Assembly (NCBI GenBank): GCA_049325315.1
Contig: JBMONB010000150.1
Span: 124,001-188,000 of the forward strand
Direction of reading: 5' to 3'
Origin: JAWLHU01 sp049325315
GTDB taxonomy: Bacteria > Bacillota > Sulfobacillia > Symbiobacteriales > Symbiobacteriaceae
Length of the DNA stretch: 64,000 bases
The notes beneath the pieces were generated by a model that worked only from the letters and a program-made list of their open reading frames with translations, was not told the origin of the DNA and did no database searches. Below, in pieces: positions 8,518 through 16,415 of the stretch (the stretch's first letter is position 1; the number at the start of each line of letters is the position of its first letter). A program made the position numbers and the translations under genes.

Positions 8518-8669
8518 CCGCTCTCCTCCTCACAGAATGACGTTTTATGTTGATATAAACATGAGTGATCGTCCGTCACACGCGAAACCGCGAGAGATAC
8601 CTGAGGGGGTATCAGAATCGCTCGATCATTTCCAGTTATGGCACGATGGGAACCTTACAACCATCTTGG

Positions 8670-8681
8670 ATACAGCTGTAT
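8670..8681. promoter_or_regulatory. Perfect 12-bp palindrome, candidate operator
   Basis: ATACAGCTGTAT is a perfect inverted repeat about 52 bases upstream of the sdh -35 element. The position suits an activator site or a site for the divergent gene. The binding protein is unknown. Confidence 0.35.
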
Positions 8682-8732
8682 ATAAGTATCCCTTATGATC
8701 CTAATTACAGGAAGTGATCAGCTTCTGGAACG

Positions 8733-8761
8733 TTGACAGTGCTTATAGGCAGGTCTACAAT
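8733..8761 (+). promoter_or_regulatory. Sigma-A-type promoter of sdhCAB
   Basis: TTGACA (8733-8738), exactly 17 bases, then TACAAT (8756-8761): a consensus -35 and a one-mismatch -10. Expected transcription start is near 8768, giving a leader of about 120 bases. Confidence 0.85.
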
Positions 8762-8889
8762 GAGGGCTGTTGGCCGTAGTACGTTCACCCCATGAAAACG
8801 GGGAGACGCCGCGGGCCCATGGCATACGTTCAGTATGAATCGGCGCTCGGAATCTGACAAGAGACTCGGGGAAGGAGCGAACCACGGGC

Positions 8890-9534
8890 ATGCGAGACTT
8901 TCTCAGGCGCAACCACTTCTTGCTTCGCAGGCTCCACTCGCTGACCGGCATCATTCCGGTCGGCGGCTTCTTGGTGTTCCATCTGTGGGAGAACTCTAAG
9001 GCGATGAAGGGCCCGGAGGCCTACAACGAGGTCATTCTGTGGATCAACTCTATGCCCTTTGTCTGGGCCTTCGAGATCTTCGGCATCTTCCTTCCGCTTT
9101 ATTTCCACGCGATCTACGGCATCTACATCGCAGCCGACGCCAAGCACAACGTCAGCAACTACAGCTATGGTCGCAACTGGGCCTTCTTCTTCCAGCGCCT
9201 TACGGGCATGGTCACCCTGTTCTTTGTGACGTATCACATCTGGCACTTCCGCGTGCAGAAGCTGCTGGGCGCCTATGAGACGGGAACCGCCATGCCGGGC
9301 CTGCCGGACTATGATGTGGTCGCAGCCGCCCTTTCAAACAATCTGGTGGCCGCCGTCTACGCGATCGGCATTATCGCCTCGGCCTATCACCTGGCCAATG
9401 GCATCTATACCTTCCTGATCACCTGGGGCATCACGATTGGCGCCAAGAGCCAGCGTGTCTCCAACGTGGTCACCAACGCCATGTTTGTCGGCATTTCTGC
9501 GCTGGGCCTCGTCGCCCTGTTCGCATTCCGCTAA
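8890..9534 (+). CDS. sdhC: Succinate dehydrogenase cytochrome b558 subunit
   Basis: Membrane anchor of respiratory complex II that passes electrons from succinate to menaquinone through haem b. 214 residues with five hydrophobic helices, as in Bacillus SdhC. Candidate axial His residues sit in RRLHSLTG, VFHLWEN, YFHAIYG, VTYHIWHF and SAYHLANG, which fits a di-haem anchor. GGGGAAGGAG lies upstream of the ATG. First gene of sdhCAB; sdhA follows after 15 bases. Confidence 0.93.
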   Translation: MRDFLRRNHFLLRRLHSLTGIIPVGGFLVFHLWENSKAMKGPEAYNEVILWINSMPFVWAFEIFGIFLPLYFHAIYGIYIAADAKHNVSNYSYGRNWAFFFQRLTGMVTLFFVTYHIWHFRVQKLLGAYETGTAMPGLPDYDVVAAALSNNLVAAVYAIGIIASAYHLANGIYTFLITWGITIGAKSQRVSNVVTNAMFVGISALGLVALFAFR

Positions 9535-9549
9535 AGGAGGGATCAGTCC

Positions 9550-11328
9550 GTGCCTAATATCATCGTCGTCGGTGGCGGCCTGGCTGGTCTCATGGCCGTT
9601 ATCAAGGCTGCCGAAGCCGGTTACCATGTTGACCTTATCTCGCTCGTCCCCGTGAAGCGTTCCCACTCGGTCTGTGCGCAGGGCGGAATCAACGGCGCCG
9701 TCAATACCAAGGGCGAGGGCGACTCCCCCTGGGTCCACTTCGATGACTCGATCTACGGTGGTGACTTCCTCGCCGACCAGCCGCCGGTCAAGGCGATGTG
9801 CGAGGCAGCCCCCGGTATCATTTACCTCTTCGACCGGATGGGCGTGCCCTTCAACCGCACCTCTGAGGGTCTGATCGACTTCCGTCGCTTCGGCGGCACG
9901 CTCCACCACCGGACCGCTTTCGCCGGCGGCTCCACCGGCCAGCAGCTGCTCTACGCCCTCGATGAGCAGGTCCGCCGCCACGAGGTGGCCGGCATGGTCA
10001 CCAAGTACGAGGGCTGGGATTTCACCGGCCTTGTCATGCACGAGGGCCGGGTGGTGGGCTGCACTGCGCAGAACCTCCACACCATGGAGTTCAAGTCCTT
10101 CAAGTCCGACGCCGTGATCATGGCCGTCGGCGGCATCGGCATGGTCTTCGGCAAGTCGACCAACTCGGTGATCAACACCGGCTCGCCGCACGCCATCGTC
10201 TATGAGCAGGGCTGCCACTACGCCAACGGCGAGTTCATTCAGGTGCACCCGACCGCCATTCCGGGCGACGACAAGCTGCGCCTCATGTCCGAGTCGATCC
10301 GCGGCGAGGGCGGCCGTGTCTGGACCTATAAGGACGGCAAGCCCTGGTACTTCCTCGAGGAGAAGTATCCGAAGTACGGCAACCTGGTGCCGCGCGATAT
10401 CGCCACCCGCGAGATCTTCGACGTCTGCGTCAACATGGGCCTGGGCGTTGACGGCAAGAACCAGGTCTACCTCGACGTCAGCCATATCCCTGCCGAGACG
10501 CTGCACCGCAAGATCGGCAACCTGATCGACATGTACCGGAAGTTCATTGGCGATGACGCCACCAAGGTTCCGATGAAGATCTTCCCGGGCATGCACTACA
10601 CCATGGGCGGCCTCTGGGCGGGCTATGAGAAGACCGCCAACAACGACATGGACACCTCCAGCCCGAAGACCTTCATGACCAACATTCCCGGCCTGTACGC
10701 CGTGGGCGAGGCCTCGTTCCAGCACCATGGCGCCAACCGCCTGGGGGCGAACTCGCTGGTCTCCTGCGTGTACGACGGCATGGTGGCCGGCCCGGCCGCT
10801 GTGAAGTATATCAAGGGCCTCAACACGACCCACGCCGAGGAGCTGCCCGAGTCGATCTTCGAGGCGGCGATCAAGGAAGCGCAGGAGAAGTACAACAAGA
10901 TCCTGCAGATGGACGGCCCCGAGAACCCGTATATCCTGGCCGACGAGCTGGGCAAGTGGATGACCGACAACGTCACCGTGGTGCGCTACAACAGCAAGCT
11001 CGAGGCGACCTTGAACAAGATCGCCGAGCTGAAGGAGCGCTTCAACCGGATCGGCGTGCCCGACACCGGCAGCCACTCCAACCAGCCCGCCGTCTTCGTG
11101 CGCTGGCTGCACGGCATGCTGGTGCTGGCCGAGATCATCACCAAGGGCGCCCTGCTCCGCAACGAGTCCCGCGGTGCTCACTACAAGCCCGACTTCCCGG
11201 AGCGTGACGACGAGAACTTCATGAAGACGACCATTGCCGCGCATACGCCGAATGGTCCGGAGATCTCGTACATTCCGGTCGATGTCACCCACATTCAGCC
11301 GCGTAAGCGTGACTATACCAAGAAGTAA
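9550..11328 (+). CDS. sdhA: Succinate dehydrogenase flavoprotein subunit
   Basis: Oxidises succinate to fumarate in the TCA cycle. 592 residues. FAD-binding GGGLAGL is at residues 8-14. The covalent-FAD histidine is His39 in RSHSVCAQGG. Substrate-site and capping segments include TDFHHRTAF-like LHHRTAFAGG and the MHYTMGGLW segment, then GEASFQHHGANRLGANSL. The start is GTG at 9550 behind AAAGGAGG. The closest type is the Bacillus non-classical enzyme without SdhD. The middle gene of the operon. Confidence 0.96.
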   Translation: MPNIIVVGGGLAGLMAVIKAAEAGYHVDLISLVPVKRSHSVCAQGGINGAVNTKGEGDSPWVHFDDSIYGGDFLADQPPVKAMCEAAPGIIYLFDRMGVPFNRTSEGLIDFRRFGGTLHHRTAFAGGSTGQQLLYALDEQVRRHEVAGMVTKYEGWDFTGLVMHEGRVVGCTAQNLHTMEFKSFKSDAVIMAVGGIGMVFGKSTNSVINTGSPHAIVYEQGCHYANGEFIQVHPTAIPGDDKLRLMSESIRGEGGRVWTYKDGKPWYFLEEKYPKYGNLVPRDIATREIFDVCVNMGLGVDGKNQVYLDVSHIPAETLHRKIGNLIDMYRKFIGDDATKVPMKIFPGMHYTMGGLWAGYEKTANNDMDTSSPKTFMTNIPGLYAVGEASFQHHGANRLGANSLVSCVYDGMVAGPAAVKYIKGLNTTHAEELPESIFEAAIKEAQEKYNKILQMDGPENPYILADELGKWMTDNVTVVRYNSKLEATLNKIAELKERFNRIGVPDTGSHSNQPAVFVRWLHGMLVLAEIITKGALLRNESRGAHYKPDFPERDDENFMKTTIAAHTPNGPEISYIPVDVTHIQPRKRDYTKK

Positions 11329-11345
11329 AGGGGGCTAGCGGAACC

Positions 11346-12098
11346 ATGGCTGAACAGAAGTTCATTGAACTGCGTATCAAGCGCCAGGAGTCTCCGGGTA
11401 AGCCCGCCTACTGGGAGGAGTTCAAGCTCCCCTATCGCCAGGGTGCGAATATCATCTCCTGCCTTATGGAGATTCAGCGCAACCCGATCAACGCGCAGGG
11501 CAAGAAGACCACCCCGGTCGCCTGGGAGTCCAATTGCCTGGAGGAGGTCTGCGGCGCCTGCACCATGGTGATCAACGGCAAGGCTCGCCAGTCTTGCTCC
11601 TCGCTGGTGGATAACTTCACCCAGCCCATCACCCTGGAGCCGATGAAGTCCTTCCCGATCATTCGTGACCTGATGGTCGACCGGAGCCGGATGTTCGAGG
11701 CCCTGAAGCGGCTGAACGCCTGGATTCCGATCGATGGCACCCACGACCTGGGCCCCGGCCCCAAGCAGTCCCCGGTCGATCAGGAGTGGATGTATAAGCT
11801 CTCTGAGTGCATGACCTGCGGCTGCTGCATGGAGGCCTGCCCCAACTACAACGACGGGACCGAGTTCGTCGGCCCCGCCCCGATCTCTCAGGTCCGGCTC
11901 TTCAACGCCCACCCGACCGGCGCCCTGAACGCCCACGAGCGGCTTGAGCCGCTGATGGGCGAGGGCGGCATCAACGAGTGCGGCAACGCCCAGAACTGCG
12001 TGAAGGCCTGCCCGAAGGAGATCCCGCTGACCACGTCGATCGCCGACGTGAACCGGCAGATCACCCTCTACGCCATCAAGAAGGCCTTTGTAAAGTAA
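11346..12098 (+). CDS. sdhB: Succinate dehydrogenase iron-sulfur subunit
   Basis: Carries electrons from the flavin to the cytochrome subunit through [2Fe-2S], [4Fe-4S] and [3Fe-4S] centres. 250 residues. The plant-type ferredoxin cysteines are in SNCLEEVCGACTMV and ARQSC. The C-terminal clusters are in CMTCGCCMEACPN and NCVKACPK. Spacing to sdhA is 17 bases, and a strong terminator closes the operon. Confidence 0.95.
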   Translation: MAEQKFIELRIKRQESPGKPAYWEEFKLPYRQGANIISCLMEIQRNPINAQGKKTTPVAWESNCLEEVCGACTMVINGKARQSCSSLVDNFTQPITLEPMKSFPIIRDLMVDRSRMFEALKRLNAWIPIDGTHDLGPGPKQSPVDQEWMYKLSECMTCGCCMEACPNYNDGTEFVGPAPISQVRLFNAHPTGALNAHERLEPLMGEGGINECGNAQNCVKACPKEIPLTTSIADVNRQITLYAIKKAFVK

Positions 12099-12103
12099 GC
12101 ACG

Positions 12104-12144
12104 AAGCCCCGCCATCCGGCTGTGACCGGGTGGCGGGGCTTTTC
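12104..12144. terminator. Terminator shared by sdhB and the convergent hydroxylase gene
   Basis: AAGCCCCGCCA (12104-12114) pairs with TGGCGGGGCTT (12131-12141), with inner CCGG arms. TTTTC follows on the plus strand. It probably serves both directions, since the minus-strand gene ends at 12162. Confidence 0.88.
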
Positions 12145-12161
12145 GGTGGGCTTGGAATGAT

Positions 12162-12803
12162 TTAGCGGCCTCGTTCCACACTGGCTGCAACCTCGGCCCC
12201 AGGGTCGAGCTTGCGTGCCGTGGGGCTCTTCTCCACGTCGGCAACCTCCTTGTAAGTGCCAAGGAGCATGTCGAGACTGGGGTTGGTGACCCCGTACCAG
12301 TAATGCTCGTTCTTGAAGTGATGCCAGAGATGGTACTTCTTCATCCACCGGCCCCAGGGCGTCAGGGGGGTAACGGGGCGGTGCGCCACGTAGTGGAGCC
12401 ATTCGTAGTACATGAGCAGGCCCATGGAGCCGGTGAGAAACCCGGCTGCAAGGCGGATATCGCCGGTCACCCACCAAGCGATCGAACCCGAGATGAAAAA
12501 CTGGGGGATGGAGTACCAGATCGGCAGAAAGAGCAGGTGGAGATCGTTGGGCTCCTCGTGGTGGTGGTAGTGGAGCCGGTAGATCGCCTTGCGGAGCAGC
12601 GGGCTTTTCGGGGGCGCCATGTGGAAGAAGAACCGGTGCGTGGTGTACTCGCTGATAAAGAAGAGCCCGACCCCGACCAGCAGGGCAAACCAGACCTGCG
12701 GGCGTGGCGCCTGTGACAAGGCGAAGCCGGCCACCGCCAAGGTGAGCAGGCCCATGATCTGAATGTCGGGGTACCGCAGGAACTCCATCACATGTTTTCG
12801 CAT
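12162..12803 (-). CDS. Fatty acid hydroxylase / sterol desaturase superfamily membrane protein
   Basis: Di-iron membrane oxygenases of this superfamily hydroxylate or desaturate lipids. 213 residues, mostly hydrophobic with about four helices. The histidine boxes that bind the two irons are visible: EYTTHRFFFH, RLHYHHHEEPND, EWLHYVAHRP and KYHLWHHFKNEHYWYG. The lipid substrate is unknown. I prefer the ATG at 12803 over one at 12818: GGGGG lies eight bases upstream and the likely promoter would leave only a five-base leader for the longer form. Confidence 0.82.
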   Translation of the reverse strand: MRKHVMEFLRYPDIQIMGLLTLAVAGFALSQAPRPQVWFALLVGVGLFFISEYTTHRFFFHMAPPKSPLLRKAIYRLHYHHHEEPNDLHLLFLPIWYSIPQFFISGSIAWWVTGDIRLAAGFLTGSMGLLMYYEWLHYVAHRPVTPLTPWGRWMKKYHLWHHFKNEHYWYGVTNPSLDMLLGTYKEVADVEKSPTARKLDPGAEVAASVERGR

Positions 12804-12829
12804 GGACCATACCCCCATTTCTTGTGTCT

Positions 12830-12859
12830 ACTTTACCTTTATACACAACTATGTGTAAA
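12830..12859 (-). promoter_or_regulatory. Promoter of the hydroxylase gene, with internal palindrome
   Basis: On the minus strand TTTACA (12854-12859), 18 bases, then TAAAGT (12830-12835). Between the hexamers, and overlapping the -35, lies TACACA-N4-TGTGTA (12842-12857), a 16-base inverted repeat placed where a repressor would block polymerase. Confidence 0.5.
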
Positions 12860-12861
12860 GC

Positions 12862-12902
12862 GCGAAGTCCCGCTCCCCCCATTCGGGGAAGCGGGACTTC
12901 GC
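12862..12902 (-). terminator. Hairpin terminator after the SIMPL gene
   Basis: GCGAAGTCCCGCT (12862-12874) pairs with AGCGGGACTTCGC (12890-12902), a 13-bp stem with further CCCC/GGGG pairing. The minus-strand tail (GCTTTACA) is only weakly T-rich. Confidence 0.7.
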
Positions 12903-12916
12903 AGTGCAGGAGACGG

Positions 12917-13663
12917 TTACTTCAGGTTGAACTCGACCGTCACATTCACCTTCATGTCCAACTCGCCGGGCTGGACCTGCATGGCGCTGCCGGCATCCAT
13001 GGTGGCCATCTTGACGTACTCTTCCCGGTACATGGGGGCCGGGCCGCCTGGCTCGCCCACATGCACCCGCCGGACACCGGCCACGGTCACGCCCAGCTTC
13101 TTGGCGGCGATCTCTGCCTTTTGGCGAGCGTTCTCCACCGCCTTGCCAAGCGCCTCTTCCTTCACCTTGTCTGCATCTCGCACCGTGAAGGCGATCGATG
13201 TCACCTGGTTGGCGCCGGCGGCGATGGCGGCATCGATGAGGCTGCCGACGCTCTCTGGCTTGTTGCTAGTCACCCGAATGGAGGAGTTGACCCGATAGCC
13301 GATCAGCGTGGGGGCGTGCTCCTTGTTGTAGCTGTACTCCGGGTGAATCTGAAAGGAAGAGGTCTGCAGCTTCTCCTGCGGGATTCCCTGGGCCTTGAGC
13401 GCCTCGATCACGGCGTTCATGGCCTGGTTCGCCTCAGTCTGGGCGACCTGGGCCGTGGAGGCCTGCTTGGTGAAGCCGAGGGTGACCAAAGCGGTGTCAG
13501 GCTTTACGCTCACGGTTCCCGTGCCGGCCATGGCCATGAAGTTGCCGGCGTCGGGGTTGTTGAGAACCTGAATCTGTTGGGTCGGGCGCAGGAGGAACAT
13601 GGCCCCGAGGATCAGGGCGGTCATACAGGCCATGGCGGCCAGCAGCAGGCGGTTCTCGTTCAT
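12917..13663 (-). CDS. SIMPL domain (DUF541) secreted or anchored protein
   Basis: 248 residues. An N-terminal hydrophobic helix (residues 6-25) acts as signal peptide or anchor. The SIMPL/DUF541 domain runs from about 45 to the end: GTGTVSVKPDTALVTLGF, the AQTEANQAMNAVIEALK helix, and ENARQKAEIAAKKLGV. Members are periplasmic or cell-surface proteins of unclear role, some linked to oxidative stress; others form oligomeric cages. Single gene, closed by its own hairpin. Confidence 0.87.
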   Translation of the reverse strand: MNENRLLLAAMACMTALILGAMFLLRPTQQIQVLNNPDAGNFMAMAGTGTVSVKPDTALVTLGFTKQASTAQVAQTEANQAMNAVIEALKAQGIPQEKLQTSSFQIHPEYSYNKEHAPTLIGYRVNSSIRVTSNKPESVGSLIDAAIAAGANQVTSIAFTVRDADKVKEEALGKAVENARQKAEIAAKKLGVTVAGVRRVHVGEPGGPAPMYREEYVKMATMDAGSAMQVQPGELDMKVNVTVEFNLK

Positions 13664-13751
13664 CGGAAATGCCCCCTCTGGAAATCTACGTCTCTAGCAG
13701 ATGGACGGGGAGGGGGGCTCCGTACGTTTCATGGGAGTTGCTGGCTGAGAG

Positions 13752-13788
13752 GAAAAAGGACCGCCAGGGCTCAGCGGCCCGGCGGTCC
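13752..13788 (-). terminator. Terminator after the Yip1-like gene
   Basis: GGACCGCC (13758-13765) pairs with GGCGGTCC (13781-13788). On the minus strand the stem runs into CTTTTTCC. Confidence 0.88.
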
Positions 13789-13793
13789 CTGCG

Positions 13794-14348
13794 CTAACTG
13801 CCTTGAAAGAGGCTCGTCCAGGAGAGGTAGAGGAGCGGCAGCTGCCAGGGCAGCGTACCAACCAGAACGATCGCCAGTGCGACACCTGCTGGCCTTCCGG
13901 CCAGCCGCCGCACACCCGCTGTCTGAACACCAATGCGCCACACGATAAAAGGGAGAGAGACCCAGAAGAGCAGCGTGCGCTGCTCACGCAGGAACGGGTA
14001 AAAGGTGACCATATCCTCCAGGAGGAAGAGCGCCCAGGTCAGGCCAGTGTACTTCAGCGCCTCGGACCAGGTAATCGCCCAGCCGAAGAGGCGGCCGGCA
14101 CCGAAAAAGCATAGGCCTTGGAAGGTGAAGATCAGCAGGAGGAAGACCGCCCAATTGTAGATGATATCTGCATTCGACGGCGTGGGGACCATGCGCCGTA
14201 TGACGGGGTCGTTCACCATCATGACCGCTTCAATCGTAAAGACGGAGAGCAGGATCCACCAGTAGGAGTAGGTCATTTCGGTGCGGGCCCGCTCAAAGGT
14301 TTCCCCCGGGCGGAACAGCACCCCCAAGATCCAATCAGGTAGGGCCAC
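13794..14348 (-). CDS. Yip1-like multi-pass membrane protein
   Basis: 184 residues with about five hydrophobic helices. LPDWILGVLFRPGETFERARTE at the N-terminus is the usual opening of bacterial Yip1-family proteins (a proline-containing amphipathic stretch before the first helix). Function unknown. I chose the GTG at 14348: it shares one base with the upstream stop (TAGTG) and has AAGGAG nine bases before it, so translation is coupled to the DUF1028 gene. A longer frame to 14414 has no such support. Confidence 0.65.
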   Translation of the reverse strand: MALPDWILGVLFRPGETFERARTEMTYSYWWILLSVFTIEAVMMVNDPVIRRMVPTPSNADIIYNWAVFLLLIFTFQGLCFFGAGRLFGWAITWSEALKYTGLTWALFLLEDMVTFYPFLREQRTLLFWVSLPFIVWRIGVQTAGVRRLAGRPAGVALAIVLVGTLPWQLPLLYLSWTSLFQGS

Positions 14349-15244
14349 TACTTCGCGCTCCTTCGCTGCATCACGGCCTGGCGCAGCGCCAGCATGGTCG
14401 TACCGGGAAGCCACTCACCGCTGGGGTCAGGCCCGGCGAGGCCCGCTTCCGTGCAGTAGCCGGCCAGTGAGCCGCGTGTGTTGTAGGTAAGTTCACCGCT
14501 GACCGCCCCGTCAAATACGCCCAACTCCCGTAGAATCGACTGCAGCAGGCGAATCTTGTCGGGGGAGTCAAGCAGGTAGCGCTCTGGGGGAGTCGGGCCA
14601 AGCCAGACCTGCCGGTGCAGGTCGAGAAGACGGCGCAGCTCCTCAATCGGCTCGCGGTGGTCGTCGACCCGCAGGTCGACCAGGCGGTCGTTAAAGCCAC
14701 CGTAGCCGCCACCGGCTCGGACCACATAGAGCGCAGCCGATTGCTTCCCCCGGCTGTCACCACCCGCCGCCTGGGCGGCAGCCAGCGCAGCCACCAACCG
14801 GTCAGCCAGGTGCGGGAGGTGGGCCGAATTCTCGTAGGCTCGGGCCATGGACGTAACGGTCTCCTCGCTCACGAGAATATTCCCCTGGCAGGCGTAGCCG
14901 TCGCCAACATGATGCCCGGCCCAGTGCATGCACTGGGCGCCGGTGTAAGCCGCAGCGTTCCCCTGCTGGTCCACCACGCCCAGCTGCCGGTGTTCCCGAC
15001 CCTCATCTTCCGCGAGGAGCCGCTCGACCACCTCGGAGGCGCTTAGCCCCTGCTCCAGCAAGGCCAGCCCGCTGGGGCCATAGGCAACGTTGGCCCAGGC
15101 CTGAGTGGCAATAGCGCCCACATTAGCCTTGGCCCAGGGAACCGCAGAGCCGACAGCGAGAAACTTGGACTGGACCCCGATGCCGAGTTCGCCGGTCTCG
15201 GGATCGCGGGCAACGATAGAGAACGTGGCGATCACGGGCTGCAA
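14348..15244 (-). CDS. DUF1028 Ntn-hydrolase-like protein with peptidoglycan-binding-like tail
   Basis: 298 residues. DUF1028 covers about residues 4-210: ATFSIVARDPETGELGIGVQS, VGAIATQAWANVAYGP, LGVVDQQGNAAAYTG and QGNILVSEETV. Family members have an Ntn-hydrolase fold and unknown substrates. Residues about 235-295 resemble the small helical peptidoglycan-binding domain often attached to DUF1028. The TTG at 15244 is chosen because GAGGGG lies about nine bases upstream; a GTG at 15235 is an alternative. No signal peptide is seen. Coupled to the Yip1-like gene. Confidence 0.85.
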   Translation of the reverse strand: MQPVIATFSIVARDPETGELGIGVQSKFLAVGSAVPWAKANVGAIATQAWANVAYGPSGLALLEQGLSASEVVERLLAEDEGREHRQLGVVDQQGNAAAYTGAQCMHWAGHHVGDGYACQGNILVSEETVTSMARAYENSAHLPHLADRLVAALAAAQAAGGDSRGKQSAALYVVRAGGGYGGFNDRLVDLRVDDHREPIEELRRLLDLHRQVWLGPTPPERYLLDSPDKIRLLQSILRELGVFDGAVSGELTYNTRGSLAGYCTEAGLAGPDPSGEWLPGTTMLALRQAVMQRRSAK

Positions 15245-15324
15245 CCAACTCCACCCCTCACAGGTTCGTTGTGACTTACTTCGGGCAGGCGGAGGAGAAC
15301 TCCTGCGCCCCTGCCGCACACACA

Positions 15325-15355
15325 GGCGACCTCCGGATTCTGCCCGGAGGTCGCC
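15325..15355. terminator. 12-bp hairpin between CuAO-N and DUF1028 genes
   Basis: GGCGACCTCCGG (15325-15336) pairs with CCGGAGGTCGCC (15344-15355). The minus-strand tail CTGTGTGTG is not a true T-tract, so it may end transcription weakly or protect the 3' end of the upstream message. Confidence 0.55.
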
Positions 15356-15366
15356 CGTCTTTGTAC

Positions 15367-16335
15367 TTATGAGAGCTCTACGGTCCAGGTGGCCGGGTCC
15401 CACATGACTTTGAGTCCGAGCCCCTCTGCCAGCACCCGAATCGGGACCATGGTCCGGCCGCCGACGAGCACCGGGGCGACGTCAGCCTGGAACGCAGCGA
15501 GCTGCTGCCCGCTCTCCCTCACCGTTACGCCCGTCCGTCCGATCTGGAGGGTGACATGGCGGTCGTTGCGCTCGACCGTGACCTGCTGTGCGGCTCCATC
15601 CCACGTGAGTCGGGCCTTTAAAGCCTCAGCCACCGCCCGCAGTTCCACCAAGGTCCGTCCGCTGGCCATGATCGGCGCCTGCTCCATGCGCAGTGGTCTG
15701 GTGTCGAGTCTCACCTGAATCAGCCGCTCCGGACGGTAGTAGACCACCCCAAGGTAGGGGGTAAGATCACCACTCAGCGGAATCACCCGGGAGACCCGGT
15801 AGACCCGCTCCGACTCGTTGCGCACCTCTTCGGTACCGGCCACGGCCACCAACTGCCCTACCAGGTGGCTGAGATCGCGGCCCACCAGCCGGACCGGGGA
15901 GCTCTCCGCCTGCTCCACCAAGAGGAACCCATGGCAGTCCTGCTCGATCCGACCAAAGAGCAGCCGGTGGGGTGGCTCAGCCGGCAGCTCCACGGTCTTG
16001 TGGGGGCCGATCTCCTCAACCTGCAGCACCTGGCGCATGAAGATGGAGGGGCCATGGAGCAGGGTGCCCTTCACCACCACCATCCGCCCGAGGAGCGGCG
16101 CCAACTGGTCCGGCTTCACGCCCAGCAGAACGTAGCCGTTCACCTCGTAGTGGCCAGGGCCGTCGACGTACTGAAGGATGCCGGTGACAGCCATGTGCTT
16201 GCTCGGGGTGACCGGCTGCGCAGGGACTGCCGGCAGCCGCGGCACCAGCGGTATGGCCGAATTGGCGCCCCCGATGCCCGGTACTCCGATCAGGAGCGCT
16301 CCAACCAGAAGACCTGTAACTGCCGCTCGAGACAT
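15367..16335 (-). CDS. Secreted protein with copper-amine-oxidase N-terminal-like domain
   Basis: 322 residues. Signal peptide at residues 1-24 (VTGLLVGALLIGVPGIGGANS). The middle (about 45-190) has repeated beta-type segments like an OB fold. The C-terminal 110 residues are a copper_amine_oxidN1 stalk domain: SGRTLVELRAVAEALKARLTWD and GGRTMVPIRVLAEGLGLKVMWD-type repeats. Such domains occur in many surface proteins of Bacillota and do not imply amine oxidase activity. AAAGGAGGCGG precedes the ATG. Confidence 0.82.
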   Translation of the reverse strand: MSRAAVTGLLVGALLIGVPGIGGANSAIPLVPRLPAVPAQPVTPSKHMAVTGILQYVDGPGHYEVNGYVLLGVKPDQLAPLLGRMVVVKGTLLHGPSIFMRQVLQVEEIGPHKTVELPAEPPHRLLFGRIEQDCHGFLLVEQAESSPVRLVGRDLSHLVGQLVAVAGTEEVRNESERVYRVSRVIPLSGDLTPYLGVVYYRPERLIQVRLDTRPLRMEQAPIMASGRTLVELRAVAEALKARLTWDGAAQQVTVERNDRHVTLQIGRTGVTVRESGQQLAAFQADVAPVLVGGRTMVPIRVLAEGLGLKVMWDPATWTVELS

Positions 16336-16415
16336 AGAAGACCGCCTCCTTTTCTCCGGGTGTTCTTCACCCTAATAGACGGAGGCAGTTTCCAATAAGT
16401 TACAGAAACTGTCAG

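Larger units (their letters stand above)
8518..8889. other. Divergent intergenic region upstream of sdhCAB
   Basis: 372 bases without a gene. It is much more A+T-rich than its surroundings and holds the sdh promoter (8733-8761) and a 12-bp palindrome (8670-8681). The sdh leader of about 120 bases has two small hairpins: CCCC/GGGG at 8788-8803 and CATAC/GTATG at 8823-8837. The octamer TACGTTCA occurs twice, at 8780 and 8825. No convincing promoter for the minus-strand gene was found. Confidence 0.6.

Noticed and set aside
9334..11292. A 652-codon open frame antisense to sdhA and other long antisense frames (26617-28632, 59285-61873)
   Set aside because: All lie opposite strong known genes, have Gly/Val/His-biased shadow composition and no Shine-Dalgarno; they are coding-strand shadows.
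16386..16411. CAGTTTC/GAAACTG inverted repeat between the aldo/keto reductase and CuAO-N genes
   Set aside because: The arms are only seven bases with a 12-base loop and no T-tract, so neither terminator nor operator is well supported.
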